Below are positions 1-8,914 of a DNA stretch of 64,000 nucleotides, piece by piece. A model generated the notes under the pieces. That model was not told where the DNA came from. It saw nothing but the letters and a program-made list of their open reading frames with translations, and ran no database searches. Made by a program: the position numbers and the translations under genes. Every line of letters starts with the position of its first letter. Positions within the stretch are counted from its first letter, which is position 1. The stretch comes from CAZTUH01 sp964616175. GTDB taxonomy: Bacteria; Pseudomonadota; Gammaproteobacteria; Burkholderiales; Burkholderiaceae_B. Location of the stretch: positions 1-64,000 of the forward strand of contig CAZTUH010000004.1 of the NCBI GenBank assembly GCA_964616175.1, written 5' to 3'.

Positions 1-2
1 CT

Positions 3-662
3 GGAAAAAATGCATGTATCATTCATCATTCTCCAGGAAATTCGATTCTAAAAGATGGTGATTTGTTGCTAATTGATGCTGGATGCGAGTTAAATAATTA
101 TGCTTCTGATATTACCAGGACATTTCCTATCAACGGGAAATTTAGTGATGTTCAATTGACTCTTTATGAAATAGTTTTGGAAGCACAAAGAACTGCAATC
201 GAAGCGGTAATCCCAGGAAATTCGTATAATAAACCACATGAAGCCGCAATTAGAGTTCTTGTACAAGGCATGTTAGATGAAAATCTTTTAAAGGGTAATT
301 TGGAAAGCATCATAGAATCAGGACAATACAAAAAATTCTACCCCCATCATACTAGCCATTGGATAGGATTGGATGTTCATGATGTTGGAAGCTATTATGA
401 ACAAAACTATAATAGGAAGAATGATCATGACTGTGATACGTTCAGATGGAGAATGCTTAAACCTGGTATGGTTTTAACTATTGAACCTGGAATCTACATA
501 CGTTCTAGTAATAGTATCCCAAAAGATTTCTGGAATATTGGAATTAGGATAGAAGATACAATACTTGTTACAGAGAATGGCTGTGAAATTATTACTAGGA
601 ACGTTCCTGTAGATCCCCATCAAATTGAATTCCTCATTAAATCTCATCAAAAGGATTCTTGA
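3..662 (+). CDS. pepP: Xaa-Pro aminopeptidase (aminopeptidase P), C-terminal part, cut by window start
   Basis: Cytosolic metallopeptidase that removes an N-terminal residue preceding proline. Only the C-terminal pita-bread catalytic half is in the window; the reading frame is open from base 3, so the start lies upstream. The dinuclear metal site is visible: two aspartates in LLLIDAGCE and NYASDITRTFP, a histidine in HHTSHWIGLDVHD, and glutamates in TIEPGIY and RIEDTIL. This order (D, D, H, E, E) is that of the M24B family. It ends at TGA 660-662, and the split lipoate ligase genes follow 54 bases downstream on the same strand. The family assignment is certain. PepP versus another M24B member rests on the SHWxGLDVHDVG block, which matches PepP. 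Confidence 0.93.
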   Translation, partial: GKNACIIHHSPGNSILKDGDLLLIDAGCELNNYASDITRTFPINGKFSDVQLTLYEIVLEAQRTAIEAVIPGNSYNKPHEAAIRVLVQGMLDENLLKGNLESIIESGQYKKFYPHHTSHWIGLDVHDVGSYYEQNYNRKNDHDCDTFRWRMLKPGMVLTIEPGIYIRSSNSIPKDFWNIGIRIEDTILVTENGCEIITRNVPVDPHQIEFLIKSHQKDS

Positions 663-716
663 GGAAAATAAAGATCATATTATTGTTCAAATTTTATTGG
701 AATTTATGGAAAGAAT

Positions 717-1001
717 ATGCAAATATTGCATCAAGAATACAAAGTCCCAAATGGAAAACTTATTGTTGCAGATTTGGAAATTGAAAATCAATTTCTTAAG
801 AAAGTTCAAATAAGTGGAGATTTCTTCATAGATCCACCAGAAACTTTAGATTGTATTAATAAGGCATTGATAGGATTGCCTGTAGATGCTCAACCATCTT
901 TAATATTGAAAGTTATAAATTCTGCTATTTCTCTTGAAACAAAAATTCTAGGATTCCAACCATTAGATATAGTTACAATCATTCGAAAGGCTTTGCTATG
1001 A
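717..1001 (+). CDS. lplB: Lipoate-protein ligase accessory (C-terminal-type) domain as a separate protein
   Basis: 94-residue protein resembling the C-terminal domain of LplA-type lipoate ligases (the Lip_prot_lig_C family), here a stand-alone gene. Typical features are the start (YKVPNGKLIVADLEIE), the central VQISGDFFIDPPE and a helix-rich end (ALIGLPVD, then FQPLDIVTIIRKAL). In Thermoplasma such a partner, LplB, is needed by LplA to adenylate lipoate. The gene comes directly before lplA and the two overlap by four bases (ATGA at 998-1001), which implies translational coupling. A GGAAAG stretch just before the ATG may serve as ribosome binding site, though the spacing is short. Family recognition is from the motif pattern. 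That it forms a complex with the next gene product is inference. Confidence 0.75.
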   Translation: MQILHQEYKVPNGKLIVADLEIENQFLKKVQISGDFFIDPPETLDCINKALIGLPVDAQPSLILKVINSAISLETKILGFQPLDIVTIIRKALL

Positions 1002-1786
1002 GTCCTTTTGTTGACTGGTTAGTCTATAACAATTGGGAATTAATGCATACAGAACCTCTAGAACCAGCATTACATATGGCATTAGATAAGCTGATTACAC
1101 ATGAGGTAGGTCTTGGTCTTCGTCCTCCAACATTGCGCTTCTGGGAATGGACTAGATCAGCTGTTGTTCTTGGCCGTTTTCAATCATTAAAGAATGAAGT
1201 TGATATTCATAATTCCAAAATTCACAATGTAAAAATAGCTCGGCGGGTCAGTGGAGGCGGGGCAATGTTCATTGAACCTGAAAGCTCAATTACTTATTCC
1301 TTAAGTATGCCTGCTCACTTTGTTAAAGATGCCACCTTCGGAGAATCTTATGAGATTTTAGAACGATGGTTATTAAAAGCTTTAAGGACCCTAGGTATTA
1401 AATGTTGGTTCAAACCAATAAATGATATAGAATCGGGGTTTGGCAAGATAGGAGGATCAGCTCAAGCTAGGTTTTCTGGTGCAATTTTGCATCATGGTAC
1501 ATTGTCATATGATATAAACATTGAGAAAATGCTAAAGATTTTACGCATTGGCCGGGAAAAATTATCTGATAAAGGAATAAAAAGTGCAGGGAAAAGGGTA
1601 AGTTCCCTAAAAGTTCAATTGCAAAATATAACCAGAACTGACATTCTTGAATGTCTAATTGAGACTTTCAGTCAAGAATGCTCCCCATTGAATTCTGTTA
1701 TGATTGGAAAAAAAACACTGGAATCAGCTCAAGAATTGGTTAATCTTGAATTCGATACTGAAAATTGGTTAAAAATACTACCTTAA
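998..1786 (+). CDS. lplA: Lipoate-protein ligase, catalytic subunit (LplA family)
   Basis: Transfers lipoate (or octanoate) to the lysine of lipoyl domains such as that of AceF, encoded at 15-16 kb. The 262-residue protein has only the catalytic BPL/LplA fold: the ligand-binding block ARRVSGGGAMFIEPESS near residue 85 and the conserved lysine in GKIGGSAQ, followed by HHGTLSYD. The accessory domain of single-chain LplA is missing but is encoded by the preceding gene, which overlaps by four bases. An octanoyltransferase of the LipM type has a similar fold and cannot be fully excluded. The neighbouring accessory-domain gene argues for a true, ATP-using ligase. This would allow salvage of external lipoate, a useful trait in a symbiont. 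Confidence 0.8.
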   Translation: MSPFVDWLVYNNWELMHTEPLEPALHMALDKLITHEVGLGLRPPTLRFWEWTRSAVVLGRFQSLKNEVDIHNSKIHNVKIARRVSGGGAMFIEPESSITYSLSMPAHFVKDATFGESYEILERWLLKALRTLGIKCWFKPINDIESGFGKIGGSAQARFSGAILHHGTLSYDINIEKMLKILRIGREKLSDKGIKSAGKRVSSLKVQLQNITRTDILECLIETFSQECSPLNSVMIGKKTLESAQELVNLEFDTENWLKILP

Positions 1787-1837
1787 ATCAAAAAGAAAGA
1801 ATCTTAATTAATGTCTTCTTTCATAAAATATTAAATA

Positions 1838-1871
1838 AATAAGAAAGAAATATTCTTCTTATTCTGTTTTT
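1838..1871 (+). terminator. Possible Rho-independent terminator after lplA
   Basis: An 8-bp perfect stem (AATAAGAA at 1838-1845 with TTCTTATT at 1856-1863) with a 10-base loop, then CTG and six T. It lies between the lplA stop and guaB. A second, weaker inverted repeat (GAAAGAA at 1795-1801 with TTCTTTC at 1816-1822) precedes it. The stem is A+T rich, so strength is uncertain. Confidence 0.35.
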
Positions 1872-1890
1872 TACATTCTGGAATTTCTTC

Positions 1891-3348
1891 ATGAACATTC
1901 TAAAAAAAGCACTTACTTTCGACGATGTTCTACTTGTCCCAAGTCTTTCAGATATTTTGCCTCATGATGTTTCTTTGTCGACAAATTTTACTAGAAATAT
2001 CGAATTGAATATTCCACTTGTTTCAGCAGCTATGGATACTGTTACAGAATCATCTTTGGCAATTGCGATTGCTAAAGAAGGAGGTATAGGCATTATCCAT
2101 AAAAACCTGTCTGCTGATGACCAATCTAGAGAAGTAGCACTAGTTAAAAGACATGAATTCGGGATTGTTACAGATCCGATTACTGTTTACCCAACAATGA
2201 AAGTAGGCGAGGCAATAGCATTGCAAAAGAAGCATAATATTTCGGGGCTACCAGTTATTTTAAATGGTACAACAATTGGAATTGTAACAAATCGGGATCT
2301 TAGATTTGAGAAAAATTTGGACCAACCATTATGTAATGTTATGACAAAAAAAGAGCATCTTATCACAATGAAAGAAGGAGCTACACTTCAAGAAGCACAA
2401 AGCTTAATGCACAAACACAGACTAGAGAGAGTACTTATAGTTAATGACAATTTTGAGCTATTAGGATTAGCTACTGTAAAAGATATTCTTAAAAATAAGG
2501 AAAATCCAGATTCCAATAAGGATTCAAAAGGACAATTGCGAGTTGGAGCTGCAATTGGATTAGATGCTACTTCCGAAGAAAGATTGGAAAAATTAATTTC
2601 AGTTGGAGTTGATGTTATCGTTATAGACACTGCTCATGCACATTCTTCCAAAGTTTTAAATTTTATCCGATGGATAAAAAATAAACATCCAAAATTAGAA
2701 ATTGTTGCAGGAAATGTAGCTACAGCTGATGGTGCTAAAGCACTTGTTGAACATGGAGTAGATGCTGTAAAAGTAGGAATTGGTCCTGGTTCTATTTGTA
2801 CAACACGTGTTATTGCAGGAGTAGGAGTACCACAAGTTACAGCCATTTTGGATGTGGCAAATGCAATATCGAAGACCGGAATTCCAGTAATCGCAGATGG
2901 TGGGATCCGATATTCTGGTGATATAGCCAAAGCACTAGCTGCAGGTGCATCTTCTTGCATGATTGGTGGAATCTTTGCAGGAACTGAAGAATCTCCAGGT
3001 GAGGTTGTTCTGTTCCAAGGGAGAACATATAAATCATACCGTGGAATGGGGAGTTTAGCTGCAATGAAAAATGGTTCTTCTGATCGATATTTCCAAGATC
3101 TTAATGACCATGGAAAACTAGTTCCAGAAGGTGTAGAGGGTCGAGTTCCACATAAAGGTAGTCTATCTGCAACTATTTATCAGTTAGTTGGTGGAATCAG
3201 AGCATCAATGGGTTATTGTGGTTGTTCATCAGTTTCAGAAATGCATATAAAAACCAAATTTGTTGAAATTACTCAAGCAGGTTTTCGAGAATCTCATGTT
3301 CATGATGTTCAACTTGTAAAAGAAGCCCCAAATTATCACTCTGATTAA
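1891..3348 (+). CDS. guaB: IMP dehydrogenase
   Basis: Oxidises IMP to XMP with NAD+, the committed step of GMP synthesis. Full length at 485 residues. It opens with the family start ([11 protein letters not shown]), has two CBS domains inserted at about residues 90-205, and has the catalytic loop GPGSICTTR with the nucleophilic cysteine at about residue 303. The flap RGMGSLAAM and the C-terminal SMGYCGC block are present. guaA, encoding the next enzyme, follows 91 bases downstream on the same strand, the usual guaBA arrangement. The start at 1891 has no clear Shine-Dalgarno sequence but fits the family N-terminus exactly. Confidence 0.97.
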   Translation: MNILKKALTFDDVLLVPSLSDILPHDVSLSTNFTRNIELNIPLVSAAMDTVTESSLAIAIAKEGGIGIIHKNLSADDQSREVALVKRHEFGIVTDPITVYPTMKVGEAIALQKKHNISGLPVILNGTTIGIVTNRDLRFEKNLDQPLCNVMTKKEHLITMKEGATLQEAQSLMHKHRLERVLIVNDNFELLGLATVKDILKNKENPDSNKDSKGQLRVGAAIGLDATSEERLEKLISVGVDVIVIDTAHAHSSKVLNFIRWIKNKHPKLEIVAGNVATADGAKALVEHGVDAVKVGIGPGSICTTRVIAGVGVPQVTAILDVANAISKTGIPVIADGGIRYSGDIAKALAAGASSCMIGGIFAGTEESPGEVVLFQGRTYKSYRGMGSLAAMKNGSSDRYFQDLNDHGKLVPEGVEGRVPHKGSLSATIYQLVGGIRASMGYCGCSSVSEMHIKTKFVEITQAGFRESHVHDVQLVKEAPNYHSD

Positions 3349-3439
3349 AAGCATTGAATCCTCTAAGCTCAATCGAGGACTATCCAAGATAAGTTCTTGA
3401 TTTTCAATTAGCATTTATCTTTTTTGCGAGGAATAGACT

Positions 3440-5026
3440 ATGGCAGAAAGCATAGTTATACTTGATTGTGGTTCACAAGTAACCCAGCTTCTTGCCCGTC
3501 GTGTTCGTGAGATTGGAGTATATTCAGAAGTATATCCTGGAAATATAGATTCATCTATCTTGCATGAAAAAATCAAAACAGGTTTGAAAGGAATTATTCT
3601 TTCGGGAAGTTACCATTCAGTTCATAAAGAAGATTCTCTTAATATCCCTCCTATAATCTTTGAGATTGGAGTTCCAGTGTTAGGGATATGCTATGGAATG
3701 CATGCTATGGCTCAATACTTTGGGGGTAAGGTTGCTCCTTCAAGACATCGTGAATTTGGTTACACTAAGATAAGCATTGATAAGCCAAATAGGCTTTTTG
3801 ATAACTTAATTACTTCTTGCAAACATGAGAATTCTCTTGAGGTTTGGATGAGTCATAATGATGTAGTTACTAAATTGCCCTTTGGATTTGAAAGAATTGC
3901 TTCTACTATTTTTTGCCCAATTGCTGGAATGGAAAATCAGTCGCGTCAACTTTATGCTATCCAATTCCATCCTGAAGTAACTCATACTCCACAAGGTAAA
4001 AAAATACTTGAGAATTTTGTCAGAAATATTTGCAACTGTTCTGTCAGGTGGACTACTGAAAATTATGTTGATGATGCAATAAAAGAAATTCAAAGAATAG
4101 TAGGAGATGAAAAAATTATTCTTGGACTATCTGGTGGATTAGATTCGACAGTTTCAGCAGTTTTGCTTAAAGAAGCAGTCGGAAAGCAATTAATTTGTAT
4201 TTTTGTTGATCACGGGCTTTTACCAATAAATGAAAAAAAATATGTTAAGGAATATTTAGAATCTGATCTAGATATAAAAATTGTTTTTGTTAACGCAAAA
4301 GATAGATTCATGAAAAAATTGTCAGGTATTTCTGATCCTGAATTAAAACGAAAAATTATTGGTAAAGAATTTATTCAGGTTTTCAAGGAGAAGTCGGAAG
4401 AACAAAATGGAGTAAAATGGTTAGCACAAGGAACTATTTATCCAGATGTTGTAGAATCTGCAGGTCATGGTTCAGGTAATTCTGCTTTGATTAAATCTCA
4501 CCATAATGTAGGGGGATTACCAATTTCTCTTGGATTTAAACTGCTTGAACCACTCCGAAGATTATTCAAAGACGAAGTTAGAAAATTAGGGAGTTTTTTA
4601 GGACTTCCTAATAGGATTTTAAATAAGCAACCCTTACCTGGTCCTGGATTAGGGGTACGAATTCTAGGTGAAGTTAAGGAAGAATTTGTCGAATTGCTTC
4701 GCCAAGCAGATGCAATTTTCATCGAAGAATTATCTAAAGCAAAAGATGAGAAAACTGGCTTAAGTCTATATGAAGGTATTTCTCAAGCATTTGCAGTCTT
4801 TTTACCTATCAAATCAGTGGGTGTAATGGGTGATAATCGTACTTATGAACATGTAATAGCACTTCGGGCAATACATACTTTAGACTTTATGACAGCAGAC
4901 TGGGTACATTTACCTCACAAAGTTTTAATGAAAATATCATCTCGCATTACTAATGAAATTCAGGGAATTAATCGAGTTGTTTATGATATATCTAGTAAAC
5001 CGCCTGCAACCATTGAATGGGAGTAA
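3440..5026 (+). CDS. guaA: GMP synthase (glutamine-hydrolysing)
   Basis: Amidates XMP to GMP using glutamine and ATP. 528 residues in the standard order. An N-terminal class I glutamine amidotransferase domain carries the nucleophile Cys84 in VLGICYGMHAMAQ and the histidine in QFHPEVTHT. An ATP-pyrophosphatase domain has the P-loop LGLSGGLDSTVS near residue 230. The C-terminal dimerisation domain ends PPATIEWE, the characteristic GuaA terminus. A GAGG ribosome binding site lies 8 bases before the ATG. It probably forms one transcription unit with guaB. It converges on tatD with only four bases between the stop codons. Confidence 0.97.
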   Translation: MAESIVILDCGSQVTQLLARRVREIGVYSEVYPGNIDSSILHEKIKTGLKGIILSGSYHSVHKEDSLNIPPIIFEIGVPVLGICYGMHAMAQYFGGKVAPSRHREFGYTKISIDKPNRLFDNLITSCKHENSLEVWMSHNDVVTKLPFGFERIASTIFCPIAGMENQSRQLYAIQFHPEVTHTPQGKKILENFVRNICNCSVRWTTENYVDDAIKEIQRIVGDEKIILGLSGGLDSTVSAVLLKEAVGKQLICIFVDHGLLPINEKKYVKEYLESDLDIKIVFVNAKDRFMKKLSGISDPELKRKIIGKEFIQVFKEKSEEQNGVKWLAQGTIYPDVVESAGHGSGNSALIKSHHNVGGLPISLGFKLLEPLRRLFKDEVRKLGSFLGLPNRILNKQPLPGPGLGVRILGEVKEEFVELLRQADAIFIEELSKAKDEKTGLSLYEGISQAFAVFLPIKSVGVMGDNRTYEHVIALRAIHTLDFMTADWVHLPHKVLMKISSRITNEIQGINRVVYDISSKPPATIEWE

Positions 5027-5030
5027 AAAT

Positions 5031-5891
5031 TTATAAGGAATTTTTAGGAAAGCCAGCATCTATAATTTTTTTTAGTCTAGGTAAAACCTGTTTAGCATTT
5101 GAAGTAGTTTTTATTGCAACTTCCTTAAGTGAACACTTCCGTAATTTTGCTATTGTAGTGGCTACTTGAATTAAATCTTTTGGGGTATTATATTCAAGTT
5201 TTTTATCTATTCTTTGTTTAATGGGAGAAGTAAAACCATCTGGTGAATCAGTTTCTAACACTATATCCTGTAAATTTGCAGTATTTACATGGTTTCTGAT
5301 TCGGACTGCCTTTTCATTGGTTATCATTTTTCCAAAACCAAGGGCAAATCCATGATTAACAAAATCTCTAGCTTGTTGATGACTTCCATTAAATGCATGC
5401 ACAATTCCGCCAACTAAATTTTGAACTCGATGGATATATTTTAAAACTTTGTCCTGTGATTTCCTTGCATGCAAGAGTATTGGCAGTTTAAATTTCTCAG
5501 CCAACTTTAATTGCTCGAAATAAAACAGCTCCTGTTTTTTCCTTATTTCTTCTTGAAGGCTGCCATTACATTTAAAAAAATCAAGTCCAATTTCTCCAAT
5601 TGCAATAAAGCGCGGATCATTTATTGCTCGTTCAACTTCTTTATGTAATAAAACTAAATCATTTGGGGTACTAAACTCTACATATGAAGGATGTATACCA
5701 AGAGCATATGTTCCTCCACTTATTTTTCTAGCTGTTTCAATAACAGAAGAAAAATTCGATTGTTCTATAGCCGGAATAAGAATTACACGTACCCCAACTT
5801 TCCAAGCAGCATCTACAATCTGCGCTTTACTAGCAGAAAACTTTGGGGAATCAAGATGACAATGAGTATCTATAAAAAAAGAAGCAGTCAT
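5031..5891 (-). CDS. tatD: TatD-family metal-dependent deoxyribonuclease
   Basis: 286-residue TIM-barrel hydrolase of the TatD (YcfH/YjjV) family, linked in other bacteria to 3'-5' exonuclease and DNA-repair activity. The metal-binding motif FIDTHCHLD is at the N-terminus, followed by IGEIGLDFF (Glu ligand), LLHARKSQ, IVHAFNGS and the terminal VLETDSPDG aspartate. It starts 13 bases after the lolD stop on the same strand, so it is the third gene of a lolC-lolD-tatD operon. The exact paralogue within the TatD family cannot be decided from sequence alone. Confidence 0.88.
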   Translation of the reverse strand: MTASFFIDTHCHLDSPKFSASKAQIVDAAWKVGVRVILIPAIEQSNFSSVIETARKISGGTYALGIHPSYVEFSTPNDLVLLHKEVERAINDPRFIAIGEIGLDFFKCNGSLQEEIRKKQELFYFEQLKLAEKFKLPILLHARKSQDKVLKYIHRVQNLVGGIVHAFNGSHQQARDFVNHGFALGFGKMITNEKAVRIRNHVNTANLQDIVLETDSPDGFTSPIKQRIDKKLEYNTPKDLIQVATTIAKLRKCSLKEVAIKTTSNAKQVLPRLKKIIDAGFPKNSL

Positions 5892-5904
5892 AATAGCCTG
5901 AAGC

Positions 5905-6597
5905 TTAGTTACTTATCAGTTTACCATTTTTCATTATCAAACTGTAATTAGCAAGAGAAGCTAGGTCCAAATCATGGGTAACTACTACAAAAGCAGTTCC
6001 TGATTCTACACTCAATTGGGTTAAAAGATTAAATATACAACGAGAAGTTTTCTTATCCAAATTACCTGTTGGTTCATCTGCTAAAATACAGATAGGGTCA
6101 CTGATTAAAGCTCGAGCTATAGCAACACGTTGACATTCTCCTCCGGATAGCTCATGTGGAAAAAAATCTTCCCGTTTAGACAAACCTAACCGAGAAATTA
6201 TTTTTTTTGCTTTTTCAGAACTTTTGTTCCAATTTGTTCTCCGAACAATTAAAGGCATTGCTACATTTTCCAATACAGAAAACTCTGGCAAAAGATGGTG
6301 GAATTGGTAAATAAATCCTAACTTTTTATTTCGAAGAACATTTTTATGTTTTTCTGAAATGTAACTTGCATTAATACCATCTATAATGATAGAACCACTG
6401 TCTGGGATATCTAGTAACCCAAGTATATGTAATAAAGTACTTTTCCCCGATCCAGAGATTCCAGTTATTGCTGTTATTTTCGCAGGACTAATTGAAAGAT
6501 TCACATCATCTAGAACTTTGATTTTTTGTAATGATTTATTATAAGATTTTGAGATATTTAAACCTTCTAAAACATAATTTTTAAGGATATCAGTCAT
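5905..6597 (-). CDS. lolD: Lipoprotein-releasing ABC transporter ATP-binding protein
   Basis: ATPase of the inner-membrane LolCDE-type complex that extracts outer-membrane lipoproteins and passes them to LolA. 230 residues with Walker A GISGSGKST at residues 46-53, Q-loop region QFHHLLPEF, ABC signature LSGGECQRVAIARAL, Walker B CILADEPTGNLD and switch histidine in VVVTHDLDLA. It overlaps the end of lolC by 8 bases, so translation is probably coupled. MacB and FtsE are related ATPases; the overlap with a LolC/E-type permease settles the assignment. Confidence 0.94.
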   Translation of the reverse strand: MTDILKNYVLEGLNISKSYNKSLQKIKVLDDVNLSISPAKITAITGISGSGKSTLLHILGLLDIPDSGSIIIDGINASYISEKHKNVLRNKKLGFIYQFHHLLPEFSVLENVAMPLIVRRTNWNKSSEKAKKIISRLGLSKREDFFPHELSGGECQRVAIARALISDPICILADEPTGNLDKKTSRCIFNLLTQLSVESGTAFVVVTHDLDLASLANYSLIMKNGKLISN

Positions 6598-7885
6598 ATC
6601 GCAATAATTGAATAGGATGTAATTTCGAAGCTCTCCAACTTGGGTAAATAGTAGCTAAAAGAGACAGACTTATAGAAGCTAAAGAAACGGTTACAATATC
6701 AGAGATTTGCAAGTCAGATGGTAATTTGCTAAAAAAATAAATTTCATTTGGAATTAATTCTGTTTGAAAGAAAATCTCTATAAAGGCAATAATTGGATTT
6801 ATATTAAGCACGAAAGTAATACCTAATAATATTCCAAGAATTGTACCAAGTGAGCCAATCAATGTTCCTTGAATTAGAAAAATATACCCGATATTGATTG
6901 ACCCACTTCCAATAGTTCGCAGAACTGCAATATCAGGTTTTTTATCTTTTACAGTCATTACTAATGATGAAAAGAGACTAAATGTAGCAACAGTTACAAT
7001 TAAAAAAAGTAGCAAAAACATCATTCGTTTTTCCGTTTTGATAGCAGAGAACCAAGCTTGATTACTTTGAGACCAATCTTTTACAACCACATATGTTGGT
7101 AATTTTTTCTCCAGTTCAAGTGCTATTTTTCTAGAAACTTGAATATCTTCTAAAGCAAGTCTGATACCTAATATCCCATTGTTACTAAAAATATTTAGGG
7201 CATCTTGAATATTAATAAATCCCAATGCAGAATCGTATTCATAATGACCAGAACAAAAGATACCTACAATTTTCAATTGATGTATTCTTGGATAGAAATT
7301 TTCTGAGTTAGATGAACTTTGAGAAGTAGCAAGAGTTAGTTGATCCCCGAGATCAACATGAAGACTTTCAGCTAGTTCATGACCAATGATAATTCCAAAA
7401 CCTCCACTGCTTAGATTATCTAGATTTCCTTTGAATATCTTTCCACGGATTTGAGATACTTCTTGTTCAAATTCCGGAATAATTCCTTTGACTTGGATTC
7501 CTCTAATGTTTTCCTTATTGATGATCAATGCTTGTGAATAAAGAAATGGAGCTGATGCTAGAACACTAGGATTTTTTTCTGCAATTTGAGAAATATCCTT
7601 CCACTTGCTAATCATTTTTGGTTCTGGATAAGATCTAGGAATGTATATTTCTATATGAGATAATATTGAAAGCATTCGTTCTTGAATTTCTTTTTGGAAA
7701 CCATTCATTACAGATAGTACAACAATTAGAGCAGATACGCCGAGGGCAATACCCAACATTGATGCAATGGAAATAAAAGAAATGAAATGATCCTGGGATT
7801 TGTTTTTTTTTTTGTAAAACGAAAGAAAAGATTGTGCTAACCCAGAATAACGAAGCCCAATCCAAAATTCATAAGGTACTTTCAC
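6590..7885 (-). CDS. lolC: Lipoprotein-releasing ABC transporter permease (LolC/LolE type)
   Basis: Inner-membrane subunit partnering LolD. It has one transmembrane segment near the N-terminus (ISIASMLGIALGVSALIVV), a large periplasmic domain, and three C-terminal transmembrane segments (around MMFLLLFLIVTVATFSLF, IGYIFLIQGTLIGSLG and IVTVSLASISLSLLATIYP), the FtsX-like layout. Only one such permease is encoded here, as in bacteria that use a single LolC/E subunit as a homodimer. Start: the frame is open from GTG 7900, but GTG 7885 has a GAGG ribosome binding site nine bases upstream and gives the family N-terminus (KVPYEFWIGLRYS), so 7885 is preferred. Confidence 0.92.
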   Translation of the reverse strand: MKVPYEFWIGLRYSGLAQSFLSFYKKKNKSQDHFISFISIASMLGIALGVSALIVVLSVMNGFQKEIQERMLSILSHIEIYIPRSYPEPKMISKWKDISQIAEKNPSVLASAPFLYSQALIINKENIRGIQVKGIIPEFEQEVSQIRGKIFKGNLDNLSSGGFGIIIGHELAESLHVDLGDQLTLATSQSSSNSENFYPRIHQLKIVGIFCSGHYEYDSALGFINIQDALNIFSNNGILGIRLALEDIQVSRKIALELEKKLPTYVVVKDWSQSNQAWFSAIKTEKRMMFLLLFLIVTVATFSLFSSLVMTVKDKKPDIAVLRTIGSGSINIGYIFLIQGTLIGSLGTILGILLGITFVLNINPIIAFIEIFFQTELIPNEIYFFSKLPSDLQISDIVTVSLASISLSLLATIYPSWRASKLHPIQLLRYD

Positions 7886-7951
7886 GAAAAGTGGCCTCAC
7901 TTTGTTGTTATATTGATAAAAAAGATCACCTTTTATATTAGAAATTTTCCT

Positions 7952-8914
7952 ATGTATGTGATTATCCCAGGTAGTTTACCTCCATATGATGTAGCTTTTG
8001 ATCTTGGAAAATTATTGTTAGAATATGCCCCTTTTTTATCATCTTTGTTACAATTTTCCTCAGAAAAATTGCTGAGGTTCGATCCAATTGAAGCTGGTTG
8101 TTCTTCTTTTGAAGCTTGGAAACTAAAAGAAAGTGGTTTTATCAAAAAAAAGAATGAAAATCTGGGTTCGGGTCTTGGCCCCCTACTTGCTAGAGATCAT
8201 TTATCACACAGTTTTGATCCAGTTTGGCTAGGTGAATTAGGATCCCTCATTGTTGGAAATAATCAGGCAAAATTCTCTTTTGATTCAGAGAGGATTTGCT
8301 TTGAAGAAAATGAAACAAAGTATTTTTTAAACAGAATTCGTCCCTTATTGAAAGAATCCGGTTTCGATGTTCAATATCTTTGCAAGAAAAGATGCAGATT
8401 ATTTTTACCCAAGAATTTTGAACTAATTTCTGAAAGCCCCACAATGATTGTAGAACAAGGGTTAGATCTTTTAAGGACAAAAACTGCATCTTTAAGATCG
8501 TGGAGACGTTTGCTAAATGACATACAAATGGTATGGTATCAAGATCCATTAAACGAAAAGCGTAGAAAAAATGGATTGCCACAAATTAACATGATTTGGC
8601 CATATGGTGGTGCAAAACCATGGATCAATTCATCAAACTCCTCTTCTTTTATTATACTCGAAGACTTGAATCAAGCATATCTCAATAAAGATTGGAATTC
8701 TTGGTTAGATTTAACAAGTAATTTAGATATTCATCTTAGAAAAATTCTTAAATCAAATAATTCAATTAACCAGCCAATATATTTATTGCTTTTTGGTGCA
8801 AGACGACAGGTTATTTTGAAAGTATCTAACTTCAAGTATAGATGGATTCATAAACTCGCATTTCCTATGCGAAAAAAGTATTGGAGTTCATTCTGGTGGT
8901 CTTGCCAAGATTAA
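7952..8914 (+). CDS. Conserved betaproteobacterial protein of unknown function, upstream of recJ
   Basis: About 320 residues, no experimentally known function that I can name. It matches a protein family found immediately before recJ in many betaproteobacteria, sometimes labelled phosphoglycerate-mutase-like. The conserved landmarks are the start MYVIIPGSLPP, the motif GSGLGPLLARDH, and a C-terminal block with WRRLLNDIQMVWYQDPLN, then GLPQINMIWPYGGAKPW. I see no transmembrane segment or signal peptide. A longer frame opens at TTG 7913, but ATG 7952 gives the family N-terminus. The gene overlaps the start of recJ, implying translational coupling. Retention in a shrunken genome suggests a real cellular role; its nature is not predicted here. 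Confidence 0.75.
   Translation: MYVIIPGSLPPYDVAFDLGKLLLEYAPFLSSLLQFSSEKLLRFDPIEAGCSSFEAWKLKESGFIKKKNENLGSGLGPLLARDHLSHSFDPVWLGELGSLIVGNNQAKFSFDSERICFEENETKYFLNRIRPLLKESGFDVQYLCKKRCRLFLPKNFELISESPTMIVEQGLDLLRTKTASLRSWRRLLNDIQMVWYQDPLNEKRRKNGLPQINMIWPYGGAKPWINSSNSSSFIILEDLNQAYLNKDWNSWLDLTSNLDIHLRKILKSNNSINQPIYLLLFGARRQVILKVSNFKYRWIHKLAFPMRKKYWSSFWWSCQD

Noticed and set aside
625..813. Open frame of 62 codons overlapping the pepP end and lplB
   Set aside because: It overlaps two recognised genes in another frame, has no ribosome binding site and a low-complexity I/L/K-rich product.
3360..3400. CCTC/GAGG short repeat between guaB and guaA as attenuator
   Set aside because: Arms too short and no T-run; within chance expectation.
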